A stretch of DNA of 64,000 nt. It comes from Curvibacter lanceolatus ATCC 14669. GTDB taxonomy: Bacteria > Pseudomonadota > Gammaproteobacteria > Burkholderiales > Burkholderiaceae_C. The notes under the pieces are model-generated. The model saw nothing but the letters and a program-made list of their open reading frames with translations, searched no databases and was not told the origin of the DNA. A program made the translations under genes and the position numbers. Numbering within the stretch: the stretch's first letter is position 1; each line of letters begins with the position of its first letter. The stretch lies in NCBI RefSeq assembly GCF_000381265.1, contig NZ_KB906253.1:372001-436000 (forward strand), written 5' to 3'. This document shows positions 52,200 to 61,066 of the stretch, one piece after another.

Positions 52200-53787
52200 A
52201 TGGCCAAACGATCTGGCTTTTTGCGCTTTGGCGCCTTTCTGTACCCCACCGGCCACCACATCGCGGCCTGGCGCCACCCGGACACGGTGCCCGGTGCGGG
52301 GCTCAACATCCGTCACTACCGTGAGCTGGCCCAGATCGCCGAGGCGGCGCGCTTTGACCTGCTGTTTCTGGCCGACGGTGTGGGCACCCGGGGCGACCGG
52401 CCTGAGGTACTGAGCCGCACCGCGCACAGCTATGTGTCGCAGTTCGAGCCTCTCACGCTGCTGGCGTCTCTCTCGGCCGTGACCGAGCGCATCGGCCTGG
52501 TGGGCACGGCCTCGACCAGCTTCAATGAGCCCTTTCACATTGCGCGCAAGTTTGCCTCGCTGGACCACCTGAGCGGCGGGCGATCGGGCTGGAACCTGGT
52601 CACCTCGTCCAGCGAGTTCGAGGCGCGCAATTTCAACCTGGAGCACCACCTGGCCCATGCCGACCGCTACGAACGTGCCAGCGAGTTTGCCGATGTGGTG
52701 CAGGGCCTGTGGAACAGCTGGGACGCCGACGCCTTTGTGTGGGACAAGGCCGGTGGTCGGGTGTTCGACCCGGCACACCGCCATGTGCTGAACCACAAGG
52801 GCAAGCACTTTTCGGTGCAAGGCCCCTTGAACGTGGCCCGCTCTCCACAGGGCCGGCCGGTGCTGGTGCAGGCCGGCTCGTCCGAGGCCGGTAAGGCCCT
52901 GGCCGCGCGCACGGCCGAGGTGGTCTTCACCGCCCAGCAGACCCTGCAGGACGCGGTGGATTTCTATGCCGACCTGAAGGGCCGCCTGGCCGCCCACGGG
53001 CGCGACCCGGCCAGCCTGTTGGTGATGCCGGGCGTGTTCCCGGTGGTGGGCAGCAGCGAGAGCGAGGCCCGCGAGAAGTTCGAGCAACTGCAGTCGCTGA
53101 TCGACCCGGTGCTGGGCCTGTCGCTGATCTCGGGGCTGACCGGGGGGGTGGACCTGTCGGGCTACGACCAAGGGCCTGTTAACCCTGATTTCGCCGGATG
53201 CGTTGGAGGTCCAAAAGGCCTAGCGCAAGGCGCCAACCGCAGCTGGGTCGGTGACCCAGCGAGGATTGGCAACGCCGCGATCGGCCTTTTGGGCTCCAAC
53301 CCGAAGGGAAGCCGGCTGGCCAAGCGCCACTCGGCGTTGCGTGTCTTGCCCAGACGCCCGGTCTGGGCTGCGACACGCGCCTTGATTGGCGCTTGGCCAG
53401 CAGGCTTCGCACCGGCGAAATCAGGGTTAACAGGCCCTATGCGGCCCCATCCCCGAACTGCCCGAAACCAACGCCAGCAAGAGCCGGCAGGACCTGACAC
53501 TGAAGCTGGCCCGCAGCGAGAACCTGAGCATCCGCCAGCTCTACCTGCGCGTGGCGGGTGCCCGGGGCCACTGGCAACTGGTGGGCACGCCCGAGCAGAT
53601 CGCCGACCAACTCGAAGAGCGCTTTGTGAACTACGGTGCCGACGGCTTCAACGTGATGGCCCCGGTGCTGCCCAACGGCCTGCGCGACTTTGCCGAGCGG
53701 GTGCTGCCCGAGCTGCGCCGGCGCGGGCTGGCACGCACCGAGTACGACGGCGCCACGCTGCGTGCCAATCTGGGCCTTCAGGCCTGA
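52200..53787 (+). pseudogene. NtaA/SnaA/DszA-type LLM monooxygenase, interrupted by a MITE-like element
   Basis: The 5' part (52200 to 53170) encodes 323 residues of a typical NtaA/DszA-family FMNH2 monooxygenase (FGAFLYPTGHHIAAWRHPD, then HLSGGRSGWNLVTSS). At 53171 a 268-bp element interrupts codon 324. The 3' part (53439-53787) continues in another frame with PIPELPETNASKS to the usual C-terminus (LVGTPEQIADQL). Removing exactly 268 bp restores one frame of 439 residues, the normal family length. As it stands the gene reads through the element into a wrong frame ending at 53963, giving a 587-residue chimera unlikely to work. GGAGA precedes ATG 52200. Confidence 0.85.
53171..53438. mobile_element. 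268-bp MITE-like element with perfect 27-bp terminal inverted repeats
   Basis: The left end starts AGGGCCTGTTAACCCTGATT at 53171-53197 and the right end (53412-53438) is its exact reverse complement over 27 bp. The interior holds no transposase; only short frames exist, open through most of the element on both strands. It lies inside a monooxygenase gene. No obvious target duplication is seen: left flank ends in CCA, right flank begins ATG. Precise removal of 268 bp restores the host frame. It is probably moved in trans by a transposase that recognises GGGCCTGTTAAC-type ends. Confidence 0.85.
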
Positions 53788-53821
53788 AGCGCTGTCAGCG
53801 CTGTTGTGCGCCCGCCAGCCT

Positions 53822-55652
53822 TCAGCGCCGGTACAGGGCCTCGATGTCGCTTTTGAAGTGCTGGGCCAGGTTGTTGCGCTTGAGCTTGAGGGTGGGCGTC
53901 ATCAAGGTGTTCTCGATGGTCCAGGGCTCGAGCGTGAGGCGCACGGCCCGGGGCTGGGCGTAGTACGGAAAGCTGGCGGTGAGGGCCTTGATGCGCTCCA
54001 GCACCGCCTTGCTGGCCGCACTGGCGGTGAGGGCGGCCGGGTCATCCGGGTTCAGATCCAGCGTGTGGGCCAGGGCCTGCCACTGGGCTGGGTTGAGCAC
54101 CACGATGCAGCCGATGAAGGGGTGGTTGTCGCCAAAGGCGTAGGCCTGGTCGAACAAGGTGTCCTGGGTGATGGCCAGCTCCAGGTCGGCCGGGGCGATC
54201 TTCTCGCCGGTGGAGGTGACGATGATCTCCTTGACCCGGCCCAGGATGCGGATGCGGCCGTCCTCCAGCGCGGCCTGGTCGCCGGTGCGCAGCCAGCCGC
54301 CCTCGAGCAGGGCGGCGCGGGTGTCGTCTTCGCGCTTCCAGTAGCCGCGCATCACGCTGGGGCCGCGCACCTGCAGCTCACGGTTGTCGGCAATGCGCAC
54401 TTCCAGGCCCTGCAGCGGCCGGCCGACGGTGGCGGGGTGGTTGTCCTCCAGCGTGTTGACGGCGATCACGGGCGACGATTCGGTCATGCCATAGCCCTGG
54501 GCAATGGGCACGCCCAGGCTGTTGAAGCAGCGCGCCACGGCAGGCGAGAGCGGGGCGCCCCCCGCTGACGGCCAGGCGCAGGCGGCCGCCGAAGCCGGCC
54601 TGCAGGCGGCGCGCCACCAGGTGCTCCAGCAGCGGCCAGGCCAGCCGCGCCAGCGGGCCCGGTGGTGGGGTGGGCTGGCCCAGCGCGTCAGTCATGCCCT
54701 GGGCTGCGGCAAAGCGCTGCCAGCCGATGTCCTGCGCGGCGCGGGCCAGGCGGGTGGTCAGGGGATGGCCGGCCAGACGGGTCTCGAAGCCGGCATGCAC
54801 CCGCTCGAAGATGCGCGGCACCGACACCAGCACCGTGGGGCGCACGCTTTGAAAATCCTGCATCAACTGCTGGGTGGAGCGCGCAAAGGCCACGCTGGCC
54901 CCCACCGCCACGGGCAGGTAATAGCCTGCGGTGCGCTCGAAGGTGTGCGACAGCGGCAGAAACGACAGGAATACATCGCTGTCACGCGCCTGCACGCGCT
55001 GCACGCAGGCCTGAACATTCGACAGCACGTTGCGGTGCGTCAGCATCACGCCCTTGGGCTTGCCGGTGGTGCCCGAGGTGTAGACCAGCGCGGCCAGGTC
55101 TTCGGCCTGGGGCGGCTGGCTGGGCACAGCACCGTTCAAGGCATCGCCCCGTGCCAGCCAGTCGGCCAGCGAGCACAGCGGCACCGTGCCGGGTGGGGCG
55201 GCCAGCGGCGTGCTGCCGGGCTGCACCACCACCACCTGGCGCAGGGCGGGCAGGGCCAGGCCCACGCTGGCGATGGAAGCCCACTGGGCCTCGGTCTGCA
55301 ACACCAGCAGGCTGGCATCGCTGTCGGCCAGGATGTAGGCGATGCTGTTGGGGTTGTCCAGCGCATGCATGGGCACGGGCACACAGGCACGGCGCAGGGC
55401 GGCCTGGTCCAGGCACACCGCGTTCAGGCCATTGGGCAGCAGCAGCCCGATGCGCTCACCCCGGCGCAGGCCCAGGCTGGCCAGGGCGGCCGCATGGCGG
55501 GCCACCTGGGCGTCCACGGCCTGCCAGCTGAGGCGGTCCCATTGCTCGGTGCCTGGGTTGTACGCCTGGTAGGCCTCAGTCTGCGGGCTTTGGGCCACGC
55601 GCCAGTCAAACAGCTCAGAGAGGGTGTGCAGGTCGGCCAGGGAGGGGGTCAT
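53822..55652 (-). pseudogene. Long-chain acyl-CoA synthetase with a one-base frameshift
   Basis: Two overlapping minus-strand frames together make one AMP-forming acyl-CoA ligase. The first (from ATG 55652) carries VYTSGTTGKPKGVMLTHRN and runs to RLRLAVSGG; the second continues with RCFNSLGVPIAQGYGMTESS through RTGDQAALEDGRIRILGRVKEI to the C-terminus. The switch is at a run of six Cs on the plus strand (54558-54563); with five Cs the protein reads AVSGGAPLSPAVARCFNSLG and is 609 residues, the normal length. It is either a real inactivating mutation or a homopolymer sequencing error. A following Lrp gene is 128 bp upstream. Confidence 0.82.
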
Positions 55653-55780
55653 GACGGTTCGAGGTCGGGGGGTGGGTCGGCACCACCGCAGCGGTGGCGG
55701 CCCCATTGTGGCGCGGCAAACTGGATGGGGCTTTGCGCCAGATCGACCGGGGGCGCCATGGCCACGGACCAGGCCCAAGT

Positions 55781-56206
55781 TCAGGCCAGCTTGTGGGTGG
55801 ACAGCAGCAGGCTGGTCTCGGTGTTCGAGATGCCGTGGATGGAGCGCAGCGTGCTCAAGACCTTGTCGAAGGCTTCCAGGCTGTCGGTGCGGATCTCGGC
55901 CAGCAGATCCCAGCGGCCATTGGTGCTGTGCAGGGCCACGATGTTGGGGTGGCCGCGCAGGATGCGCAGCACCTCGGCACCGTGCGGGCCCTCTACCGCG
56001 ATGCTGGTCATGGCGCGGATGCGGTGGGCCTCGGCGGCCGGTCGCAGGCGCACGGTGTAGCCCACGATGGTGCCCTCGGCCTCCAGCCGGGCGATGCGGT
56101 TCTGCACCGTGGCGCGGGCCACGCGCAGCTTGGCGGCCAGGGCCACCACGGGCAGGCGGGCGTTGTCACGCAGCAGGGCGATCAGTTCGCGGTCGATGTC
56201 ATCCAT
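55781..56206 (-). CDS. Lrp/AsnC-family transcriptional regulator
   Basis: A 141-residue Lrp/AsnC regulator. The N-terminal HTH reads MDDIDRELIALLRDNARLPV and then VALAAKLRVARATVQNRIAR; the C-terminal RAM ligand domain follows (ALHSTNGRWDLLAEI). ATG 56206 is preferred to a TTG two codons upstream. It is divergent from ornithine cyclodeaminase and ctlX and most likely controls them in response to an amino acid such as citrulline or ornithine. Confidence 0.88.
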   Translation of the reverse strand: MDDIDRELIALLRDNARLPVVALAAKLRVARATVQNRIARLEAEGTIVGYTVRLRPAAEAHRIRAMTSIAVEGPHGAEVLRILRGHPNIVALHSTNGRWDLLAEIRTDSLEAFDKVLSTLRSIHGISNTETSLLLSTHKLA

Positions 56207-56292
56207 GAACAAATTGTCACTTGTTCAGCGCATGTTGGCCAATGGATCGTAAAAATTGGCAGATTGAAGGGTTCATTTTGGCGCGTCCTAAG

Positions 56293-56306
56293 GGAAGAAT
56301 TCTTCC
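56293..56306. promoter_or_regulatory. 14-bp palindrome upstream of ornithine cyclodeaminase
   Basis: GGAAGAATTCTTCC is a perfect palindrome 48 bp before the ornithine cyclodeaminase start, in the divergent gap with the Lrp gene. TTGGCCAA at 56235-56242 is a second, shorter one. Both are candidate Lrp sites. Confidence 0.45.
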
Positions 56307-56354
56307 ATTCCGAGTGATTCCCCGCTGGCTGAAAACAGCCCGAAAGACCCCGCC

Positions 56355-57404
56355 ATGACCCGTTTCATCGATGTTCCCACCATGTCCCGCCTCGTGCAGG
56401 AGATCGGCGTGGCCCGCTTTGTGGGCGAACTGGCCGACGCCATCCGCGACGATTTCGTGCGCTGGGCCGACTTTGACAAATCGGCCCGCGTGGCCAGCCA
56501 CTCCGACATCGGCGTGATCGAGCTGATGCCCGTGTCCGATGCGCAGCACTACGCCTTCAAATACGTCAACGGCCACCCGGGCAACACGGGCCGGGGCCTG
56601 TACACCGTGATGGCCTTCGGGGTGCTGGCCGAGGTGGCCACGGGCTACCCGGTGCTGCTGTCGGAGCTGACGCTGGCCACCGCGCTGCGCACCTGCGCCA
56701 CCTCGCTGATGGCCGCCCGCGCCCTGGCGCGGCCCGACGCGCGCCGCATGGCCCTGATCGGCAACGGCGCCCAGAGCGAGTTCCAGGCCCTGGCCTTTCA
56801 CCACCACCTGGGCATCGAGGAGATCGCGGTGTTCGACCTCGACCCCCGGGCCACCGACAAGCTGGTGCGCAACCTGGCGCACTGCCACGGGCTCCGCATC
56901 CGGCGCGCCAGCTCGACCGCCGACGCGGTGCGCGGGGCCGATGTGGTGACCACCCTCACCGCTGACAAGGCCTACGCCACCATCATCACCCCCGAGATGA
57001 TCGAGCCCGGCATGCACCTGAACGCCGTGGGGGGCGACTGCCCGGGCAAGACCGAGCTGCATGCCGATGTGCTGCGTGCCGCCCGCGTGTTTGTCGAGTA
57101 CGAGCCCCAGACCCGGGTGGAGGGCGACATCCAGCAACTGCCGACCGACTTTGCGGTGGTCGACCTGTGGCGCGTGCTGGCCGGCACCGAGGTCGGGCGC
57201 CAGAGCGCCGAGCAGGTCACAGTGTTCGATTCGGTGGGTTTTGCGCTGGAGGACTATGCCACCCTGCGCTATGTGCTGGACCAGGCCAGCCGCCGGCAGC
57301 TGGGCGTGGAGGTGGAGTTGGTGCCCGAGGCCGACGACCCCAAGGATTTGTTCAGCCACACGCGCTCTGGCAGCGTTCGGGCCGCTCTGCGCCGCGTGGC
57401 CTGA
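56355..57404 (+). CDS. Ornithine cyclodeaminase family protein
   Basis: A 349-residue ornithine cyclodeaminase/mu-crystallin protein. KYVNGHPGNTGRGLYTVMAF, the NAD-binding ALIGNGAQSEFQALAF, and HLNAVGGDCPGKTELHADVL (with the catalytic Asp) match bacterial ornithine cyclodeaminases of full length. It converts ornithine to proline and ammonia. Followed after 51 bp by ctlX, which yields ornithine from citrulline, giving a citrulline-to-proline path. Confidence 0.88.
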   Translation: MTRFIDVPTMSRLVQEIGVARFVGELADAIRDDFVRWADFDKSARVASHSDIGVIELMPVSDAQHYAFKYVNGHPGNTGRGLYTVMAFGVLAEVATGYPVLLSELTLATALRTCATSLMAARALARPDARRMALIGNGAQSEFQALAFHHHLGIEEIAVFDLDPRATDKLVRNLAHCHGLRIRRASSTADAVRGADVVTTLTADKAYATIITPEMIEPGMHLNAVGGDCPGKTELHADVLRAARVFVEYEPQTRVEGDIQQLPTDFAVVDLWRVLAGTEVGRQSAEQVTVFDSVGFALEDYATLRYVLDQASRRQLGVEVELVPEADDPKDLFSHTRSGSVRAALRRVA

Positions 57405-57455
57405 GTGCCCGGCCTTGCTTCGCACCCCCGACCTCTTCATCTGCACCTTCCGCCC

Positions 57456-58391
57456 ATGCCCCCTCTGCCTTCGATCCAGGCCCCTGCGGCCGTCGTGATG
57501 GTGCGTCCGCACCGCTTCACCCCCAACCCCGAAACCGCGGCCGACAACGCCTTCCAGCAGCCGGCCGAACGCGAGGCCGCCCAGCGCATCGCCGAGGCGG
57601 CGCGCGACGAGGTGACGGCCGCCGCGGCCCGGCTGGAGGCCGAGGGCGTGCGCGTGCACTTGTTTGAGGACCCTGGCGAGCGCGACACGCCCGATTCGGT
57701 GTTTCCGAACAACTGGTTTTCCACCCACCCGGGCGGGCATGTGGCGCTGTACCCCATGCACTCGCCCAGCCGGCGGCGCGAGCGGCGCAGCGATGTGATC
57801 GAGATGCTCAAGACCTGTTACCGCGTGCAGGACGTGATCGACTATTCAGGCCTGGAGCCCGACGGCCTGTTTCTGGAGGGTACCGGCGCCATGGTGCTCG
57901 ACCACCTGGCCCGCGTGGCCTACACGGCCCGCTCCAACCGGGCCGACGCGGTGGCCCTGGAGCGCTTCTGCACCCATTTCGGCTTTGAGCCCCTGGTGTT
58001 CGACACTGCCGATGCCCAGGGCCAGCCCATCTACCACACCAATGTGCTGATGTGCATTGCCACCCAGTTTGCGCTGGTGGGCTTGGAGCTGATCCCGGAT
58101 GCGCGGCGCGCCGCCGAGCTGCGGGCCCGCCTGGAAGAATCAGGCCGCGAGGTGATCGCCCTGAGCGCGGCCCAGATTGCCGACTTTGCCGGCAATGCGC
58201 TTGAGCTGTCGGGCCGGGATGGGCGCCTGCTGGCCCTGTCGCAGCGCGCCCACGACAGCCTCACCCCCGCCCAGCGGGCCACCATTGGCCAGAGCGCGCG
58301 CCTGCTGCCGCTGGCCGTGCCCACGGTCGAGATGGCGGGCGGCTCGGTGCGCTGCATGCTGGCGGGGATTCACCTGGCGCCCCGGCGCTAA
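57456..58391 (+). CDS. ctlX: Citrulline-utilisation hydrolase, arginine-deiminase-related (CtlX type)
   Basis: A 311-residue member of the amidinotransferase/arginine deiminase superfamily. PAAVVMVRPHRFTPNPETAA, DTPDSVFPNNWFSTH and LEGTGAMVLDH supply the guanidine-group site, and a C-terminal GGSVRCML gives the nucleophile Cys300. ATG 57456 begins the family's N-terminus; the longer frame from 57405 is rejected. It probably hydrolyses citrulline to ornithine, feeding the upstream cyclodeaminase. Confidence 0.85.
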   Translation: MPPLPSIQAPAAVVMVRPHRFTPNPETAADNAFQQPAEREAAQRIAEAARDEVTAAAARLEAEGVRVHLFEDPGERDTPDSVFPNNWFSTHPGGHVALYPMHSPSRRRERRSDVIEMLKTCYRVQDVIDYSGLEPDGLFLEGTGAMVLDHLARVAYTARSNRADAVALERFCTHFGFEPLVFDTADAQGQPIYHTNVLMCIATQFALVGLELIPDARRAAELRARLEESGREVIALSAAQIADFAGNALELSGRDGRLLALSQRAHDSLTPAQRATIGQSARLLPLAVPTVEMAGGSVRCMLAGIHLAPRR

Positions 58392-58415
58392 GGGCTCATC
58401 GGGCGGTGGCGGTCG

Positions 58416-59630
58416 CTAGAGGGCATCTGGCGTCAGCGGGGCTGCTGGGTCCGAGGCCAGACCGTGAGTCCAGCCGGGTACCTGGATGTAGTAGCGGATG
58501 GCCTTGCCTTGTCCGTGGCTCCGGAGCTGGCCGGCGAGCACCATCTGTGAAAGGTCTCGGGTGGCCGTGGCCTTGGAGACGCCTGTCATCTTCATGTACT
58601 TGTCGGCGTTCAGGCCACCCAGAAAGCCGCCATCGCCGTCGTCGAGCAAGCGTTGCAGCACTTTGCGTTGGCGATCCGGCAAGGTGTGGCTGGGATGCTG
58701 CTCCCAGAACCGGCGTTTCTCAAGGGCCTGGTCGATGATCCGCACCGTGCTCAGGTAGGCGTCTGCACACTGGGTCACAAACCAATGCACCCAATCCGTG
58801 ACGTCACAGGAGCCGCGCTGGGCGCGGTTCAGCGCGTCGTAATAGGCGGCGCGAGACTTCAGCAGTTGCCGCGACAGGCTGTGCAAGCGCACCTCCCGCG
58901 GCCCGTGCTGGGCCAGTGCCAGGTCGACAATGGCGCGGCCGATGCGGCCATTGCCGTCCTCGAACGGGTGGATGCTCTCAAACCAAAGGTGCGCCATAGC
59001 GGCGCGGGCCAGCCCGTCGCCCAAGGGCCATTCGCCAAGGTCGTGCCTTGGCTGGGGCGCGGTCTTGTTGAACCATTGAAGGAATTGCTGCATCTGCCCG
59101 GGCACGTCAGCCGACGGTGGGGCCTCGAAGTGAACCTGCTCGCGCCCTGGAGGCCCACTGACGATCTGCATCGGATCCAGGTGTTCCCGGTAGCGGCCCA
59201 CCGCGATGCGACGCAGGCCGGAGGTGCCGCCTGGAAACAGCGCCGCTTGCCACCGGCACAGTCGATCCGTATCCAGCACCTGGTCAAACCCTGACCAGGC
59301 ATCGCTGATCACGTCGAGCAGGCCTTCCACATGGCGGTCGGTGGGTGGAGGCCCTGGCAGGCCCAGCCGACGCATGACCGAGGATCGCACCACCTCCAGC
59401 GCCAGCCGCTCTCCCTCGATGGCCGCCGTGGCCATCATCTCGTCAGACAGAGCGGCCAGGGCGACCGGGTGTGTCTCATTCAGGCCGATGGCTTGGGCCC
59501 TGCCCACCATCTGCCCGTGCAGCGAATGGGCCCGGGCCAAAGCGGGGGCCAGGGCCGCAGGGTCATAGCGGAGATGGGGCCATTCGGGGTGGGCCCAGAT
59601 CCAGGGGGAGCGAGAGGACATGAGCCGCAT
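58416..59630 (-). CDS. Fic-family protein with C-terminal winged helix
   Basis: A 404-residue Fic protein. The catalytic motif HPFEDGNGR starts at His221, with the N-terminal inhibitory motif TAAIEG (Thr68-Gly73, fitting S/T-x3-E-G/N), so it is a class II, self-inhibited AMP-transferase. The last 90 residues hold a winged-helix-like segment (YMKMTGVSKATATRDLSQMV) that could bind DNA. The likely activity is AMP transfer to a protein target. Two dyads overlap and flank the start codon, suggesting that it regulates its own gene. Confidence 0.88.
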   Translation of the reverse strand: MRLMSSRSPWIWAHPEWPHLRYDPAALAPALARAHSLHGQMVGRAQAIGLNETHPVALAALSDEMMATAAIEGERLALEVVRSSVMRRLGLPGPPPTDRHVEGLLDVISDAWSGFDQVLDTDRLCRWQAALFPGGTSGLRRIAVGRYREHLDPMQIVSGPPGREQVHFEAPPSADVPGQMQQFLQWFNKTAPQPRHDLGEWPLGDGLARAAMAHLWFESIHPFEDGNGRIGRAIVDLALAQHGPREVRLHSLSRQLLKSRAAYYDALNRAQRGSCDVTDWVHWFVTQCADAYLSTVRIIDQALEKRRFWEQHPSHTLPDRQRKVLQRLLDDGDGGFLGGLNADKYMKMTGVSKATATRDLSQMVLAGQLRSHGQGKAIRYYIQVPGWTHGLASDPAAPLTPDAL

Positions 59631-59681
59631 TTTGCCTGATACGGCTCATTTGGTGAGCCGTAATTTGTGAAATGCGGCTCA
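59621..59681. promoter_or_regulatory. Double 28-bp dyad over the fic start codon
   Basis: Four half-sites of TGAGCCGYA alternate in orientation: 59621-59629, 59640-59648 (reverse), 59654-59662, and 59673-59681 (reverse). They form two dyads TGAGCCGYA-N10-TRCGGCTCA (59621-59648 and 59654-59681), identical in geometry and separated by 5 bp. The first covers the fic start codon. This looks like a strong operator, probably for the Fic protein's own winged helix. Confidence 0.75.
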
Positions 59682-59735
59682 AAACCAGGGTTGCTTACGC
59701 CTCAGGCGCCCCTCCGTCCCGCGCTCAGCCCACGC

Positions 59736-60833
59736 TCAGGCCGCCACAGCGTCCAGCGTGGGGTAGTCGGTATAGCCTTCGGCGCCGCCGCCGTACAGCT
59801 TGTCGGCGCGCAAGGGGTTGAGCGGGGCGTCTTCACGCAGGCGGCGCACCAGGTCGGGGTTGGCGATGAAGGGGCGGCCGAAGGCCACCACGTCGGTGGC
59901 GCCGCTGGCCACGGCCTCCAGCGCCTCGCTGCGGCTGAAGCCGTTGTTCACGATCCAGGTGCCGGGGAAGGCGCGGCGCAGCGCAGCGTAGTCGAAGGCC
60001 GGGGCGCCTTCGGGTTGGCGGGCGCCACCGGTTTCACCCTCGATCACGTGCAGGTAGGCCAGGCCCAGCGAGGCCACCTGCTGCACCACGTAGCCGTACA
60101 GGGCTTGGGCCTGGCTGTCCACCGGGGCGCTGCCGCCAAAGGTGGTGGTGGGGCTCAGGCGCAGGCCGGTGCGGCCGGCACCGATCTCGGCGGCCACCGT
60201 GCGCACCACCTCCAGCAGCAGGCGGGCCCGGTTTTCGATCGGGCCGCCGTAGGGGCCGCTGCGGTCGTTCACGCTGTCGCGCAGGAACTGCTCCAGCAGG
60301 TAGGTGTTGGCGCCGTGCACTTCCACGCCGTCAAAGCCGGCTTCGATGGCGTTGCGTGCGGCGCGGCGGTAGTCCTCCAGCAGGGCCGGGATTTCGTCGT
60401 CGCCCAGGGCGCGTGGCGTGGAGACCGGCACAAAGCCTTCGGCGGTGAAGGTGTGCGCCTTGGCCGCCACGGCGGTGGGCGACACGGGCGCGGCGCCACC
60501 GGGCAGCAGCGAGCTGTGCGAGATGCGACCCACATGCCACAGCTGAAGCACGATGCGCCCGCCCTTGGCGTGTACGGCGGCCGTCACTTGGCGCCAGGCC
60601 GCCACCTGCTCGGGCGAGTGGATGCCCGGGGTGTCGAGGTAGCCTTGCGCCATGGGGCTGATCTGGCTGGCCTCGGCAATGATCAGGCCGGCGCTGGCGC
60701 GCTGGCCGTAGTACTCGGCCATGGCCGCGGTGGGCACACCGCCGGGGGCGCGGTTGCGCGTCAGCGGGGCCATGGCGATGCGGTTGGACAGGGCGATGTC
60801 GCCGGCTTGGATGGGGTCGAACAAGGTGGTCAT
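59736..60833 (-). CDS. nemA: N-ethylmaleimide reductase / old yellow enzyme family
   Basis: A 365-residue flavin alkene reductase. MTTLFDPIQAGDIALSNRIA is the typical start; NRIAMAPLTRNRA, LQLWHVGRISHSSL, and VEVHGANTYLLEQFLRDSVN (His/Asn ligand pair) are conserved. It reduces electrophilic alkenes, nitro esters and maleimides with NADPH. It is downstream of a NemR-like TetR gene on the same strand, with its own copy of the NemR operator 181 bp upstream and a short in-frame upstream ORF between. Confidence 0.92.
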   Translation of the reverse strand: MTTLFDPIQAGDIALSNRIAMAPLTRNRAPGGVPTAAMAEYYGQRASAGLIIAEASQISPMAQGYLDTPGIHSPEQVAAWRQVTAAVHAKGGRIVLQLWHVGRISHSSLLPGGAAPVSPTAVAAKAHTFTAEGFVPVSTPRALGDDEIPALLEDYRRAARNAIEAGFDGVEVHGANTYLLEQFLRDSVNDRSGPYGGPIENRARLLLEVVRTVAAEIGAGRTGLRLSPTTTFGGSAPVDSQAQALYGYVVQQVASLGLAYLHVIEGETGGARQPEGAPAFDYAALRRAFPGTWIVNNGFSRSEALEAVASGATDVVAFGRPFIANPDLVRRLREDAPLNPLRADKLYGGGAEGYTDYPTLDAVAA

Positions 60834-60965
60834 GGGGTCAAGGTCTTTCAGGTTGAAAGGGCCACTGGGGCCCGGGTTGAGGCTGGCAGGGGGTTGAAAC
60901 AGGTGTTGGTGGGCGGGTAGGTTGGCGTGTTCGTGGGCCTGTTGCCACCGCTCGAATGTCGAAGA

Positions 60966-60992
60966 TCAACAGGGCAGGGTGGTTTTGAACAT
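60966..60992 (-). other. Short upstream ORF in the nemA leader
   Basis: An ATG at 60992 with a GAGAGG ribosome-binding site starts MFKTTLPC followed by TGA. It is in frame with nemA, and the 44 codons between the TGA and the nemA ATG have no further stop. It lies just after the nemA operator, so it would be near the start of the mRNA. A leader peptide ending in Cys could be regulatory; chance is also possible. Confidence 0.35.
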
Positions 60993-61013
60993 GGGGTGCC
61001 TCTCTGTATTTAA

Positions 61014-61028
61014 TAGACCGGTCGTCTA
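61014..61028. promoter_or_regulatory. NemR-type operator upstream of nemA
   Basis: TAGAC-CGGTC-GTCTA, a 5-5-5 dyad. The same 15-bp element with one base changed in the spacer (CAGTC) lies at 61676-61690 upstream of nemR. Two matched copies beside the nemR/nemA pair strongly support repressor binding here. Confidence 0.75.
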
Positions 61029-61066
61029 GTTGGGTTTCAAAAAAGCATGCAAAACGCAAAGCGGCC

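Noticed and set aside
53551-53787. A separate 78-residue ORF
   Set aside because: It is the displaced C-terminal end of the interrupted NtaA/DszA-type monooxygenase, not an independent gene.
52200-53963. A continuous 587-residue open frame through the MITE
   Set aside because: The last 260 residues are element sequence and out-of-frame host sequence rich in Arg, Pro and Ala; the true C-terminus is encoded in another frame at 53439-53787.
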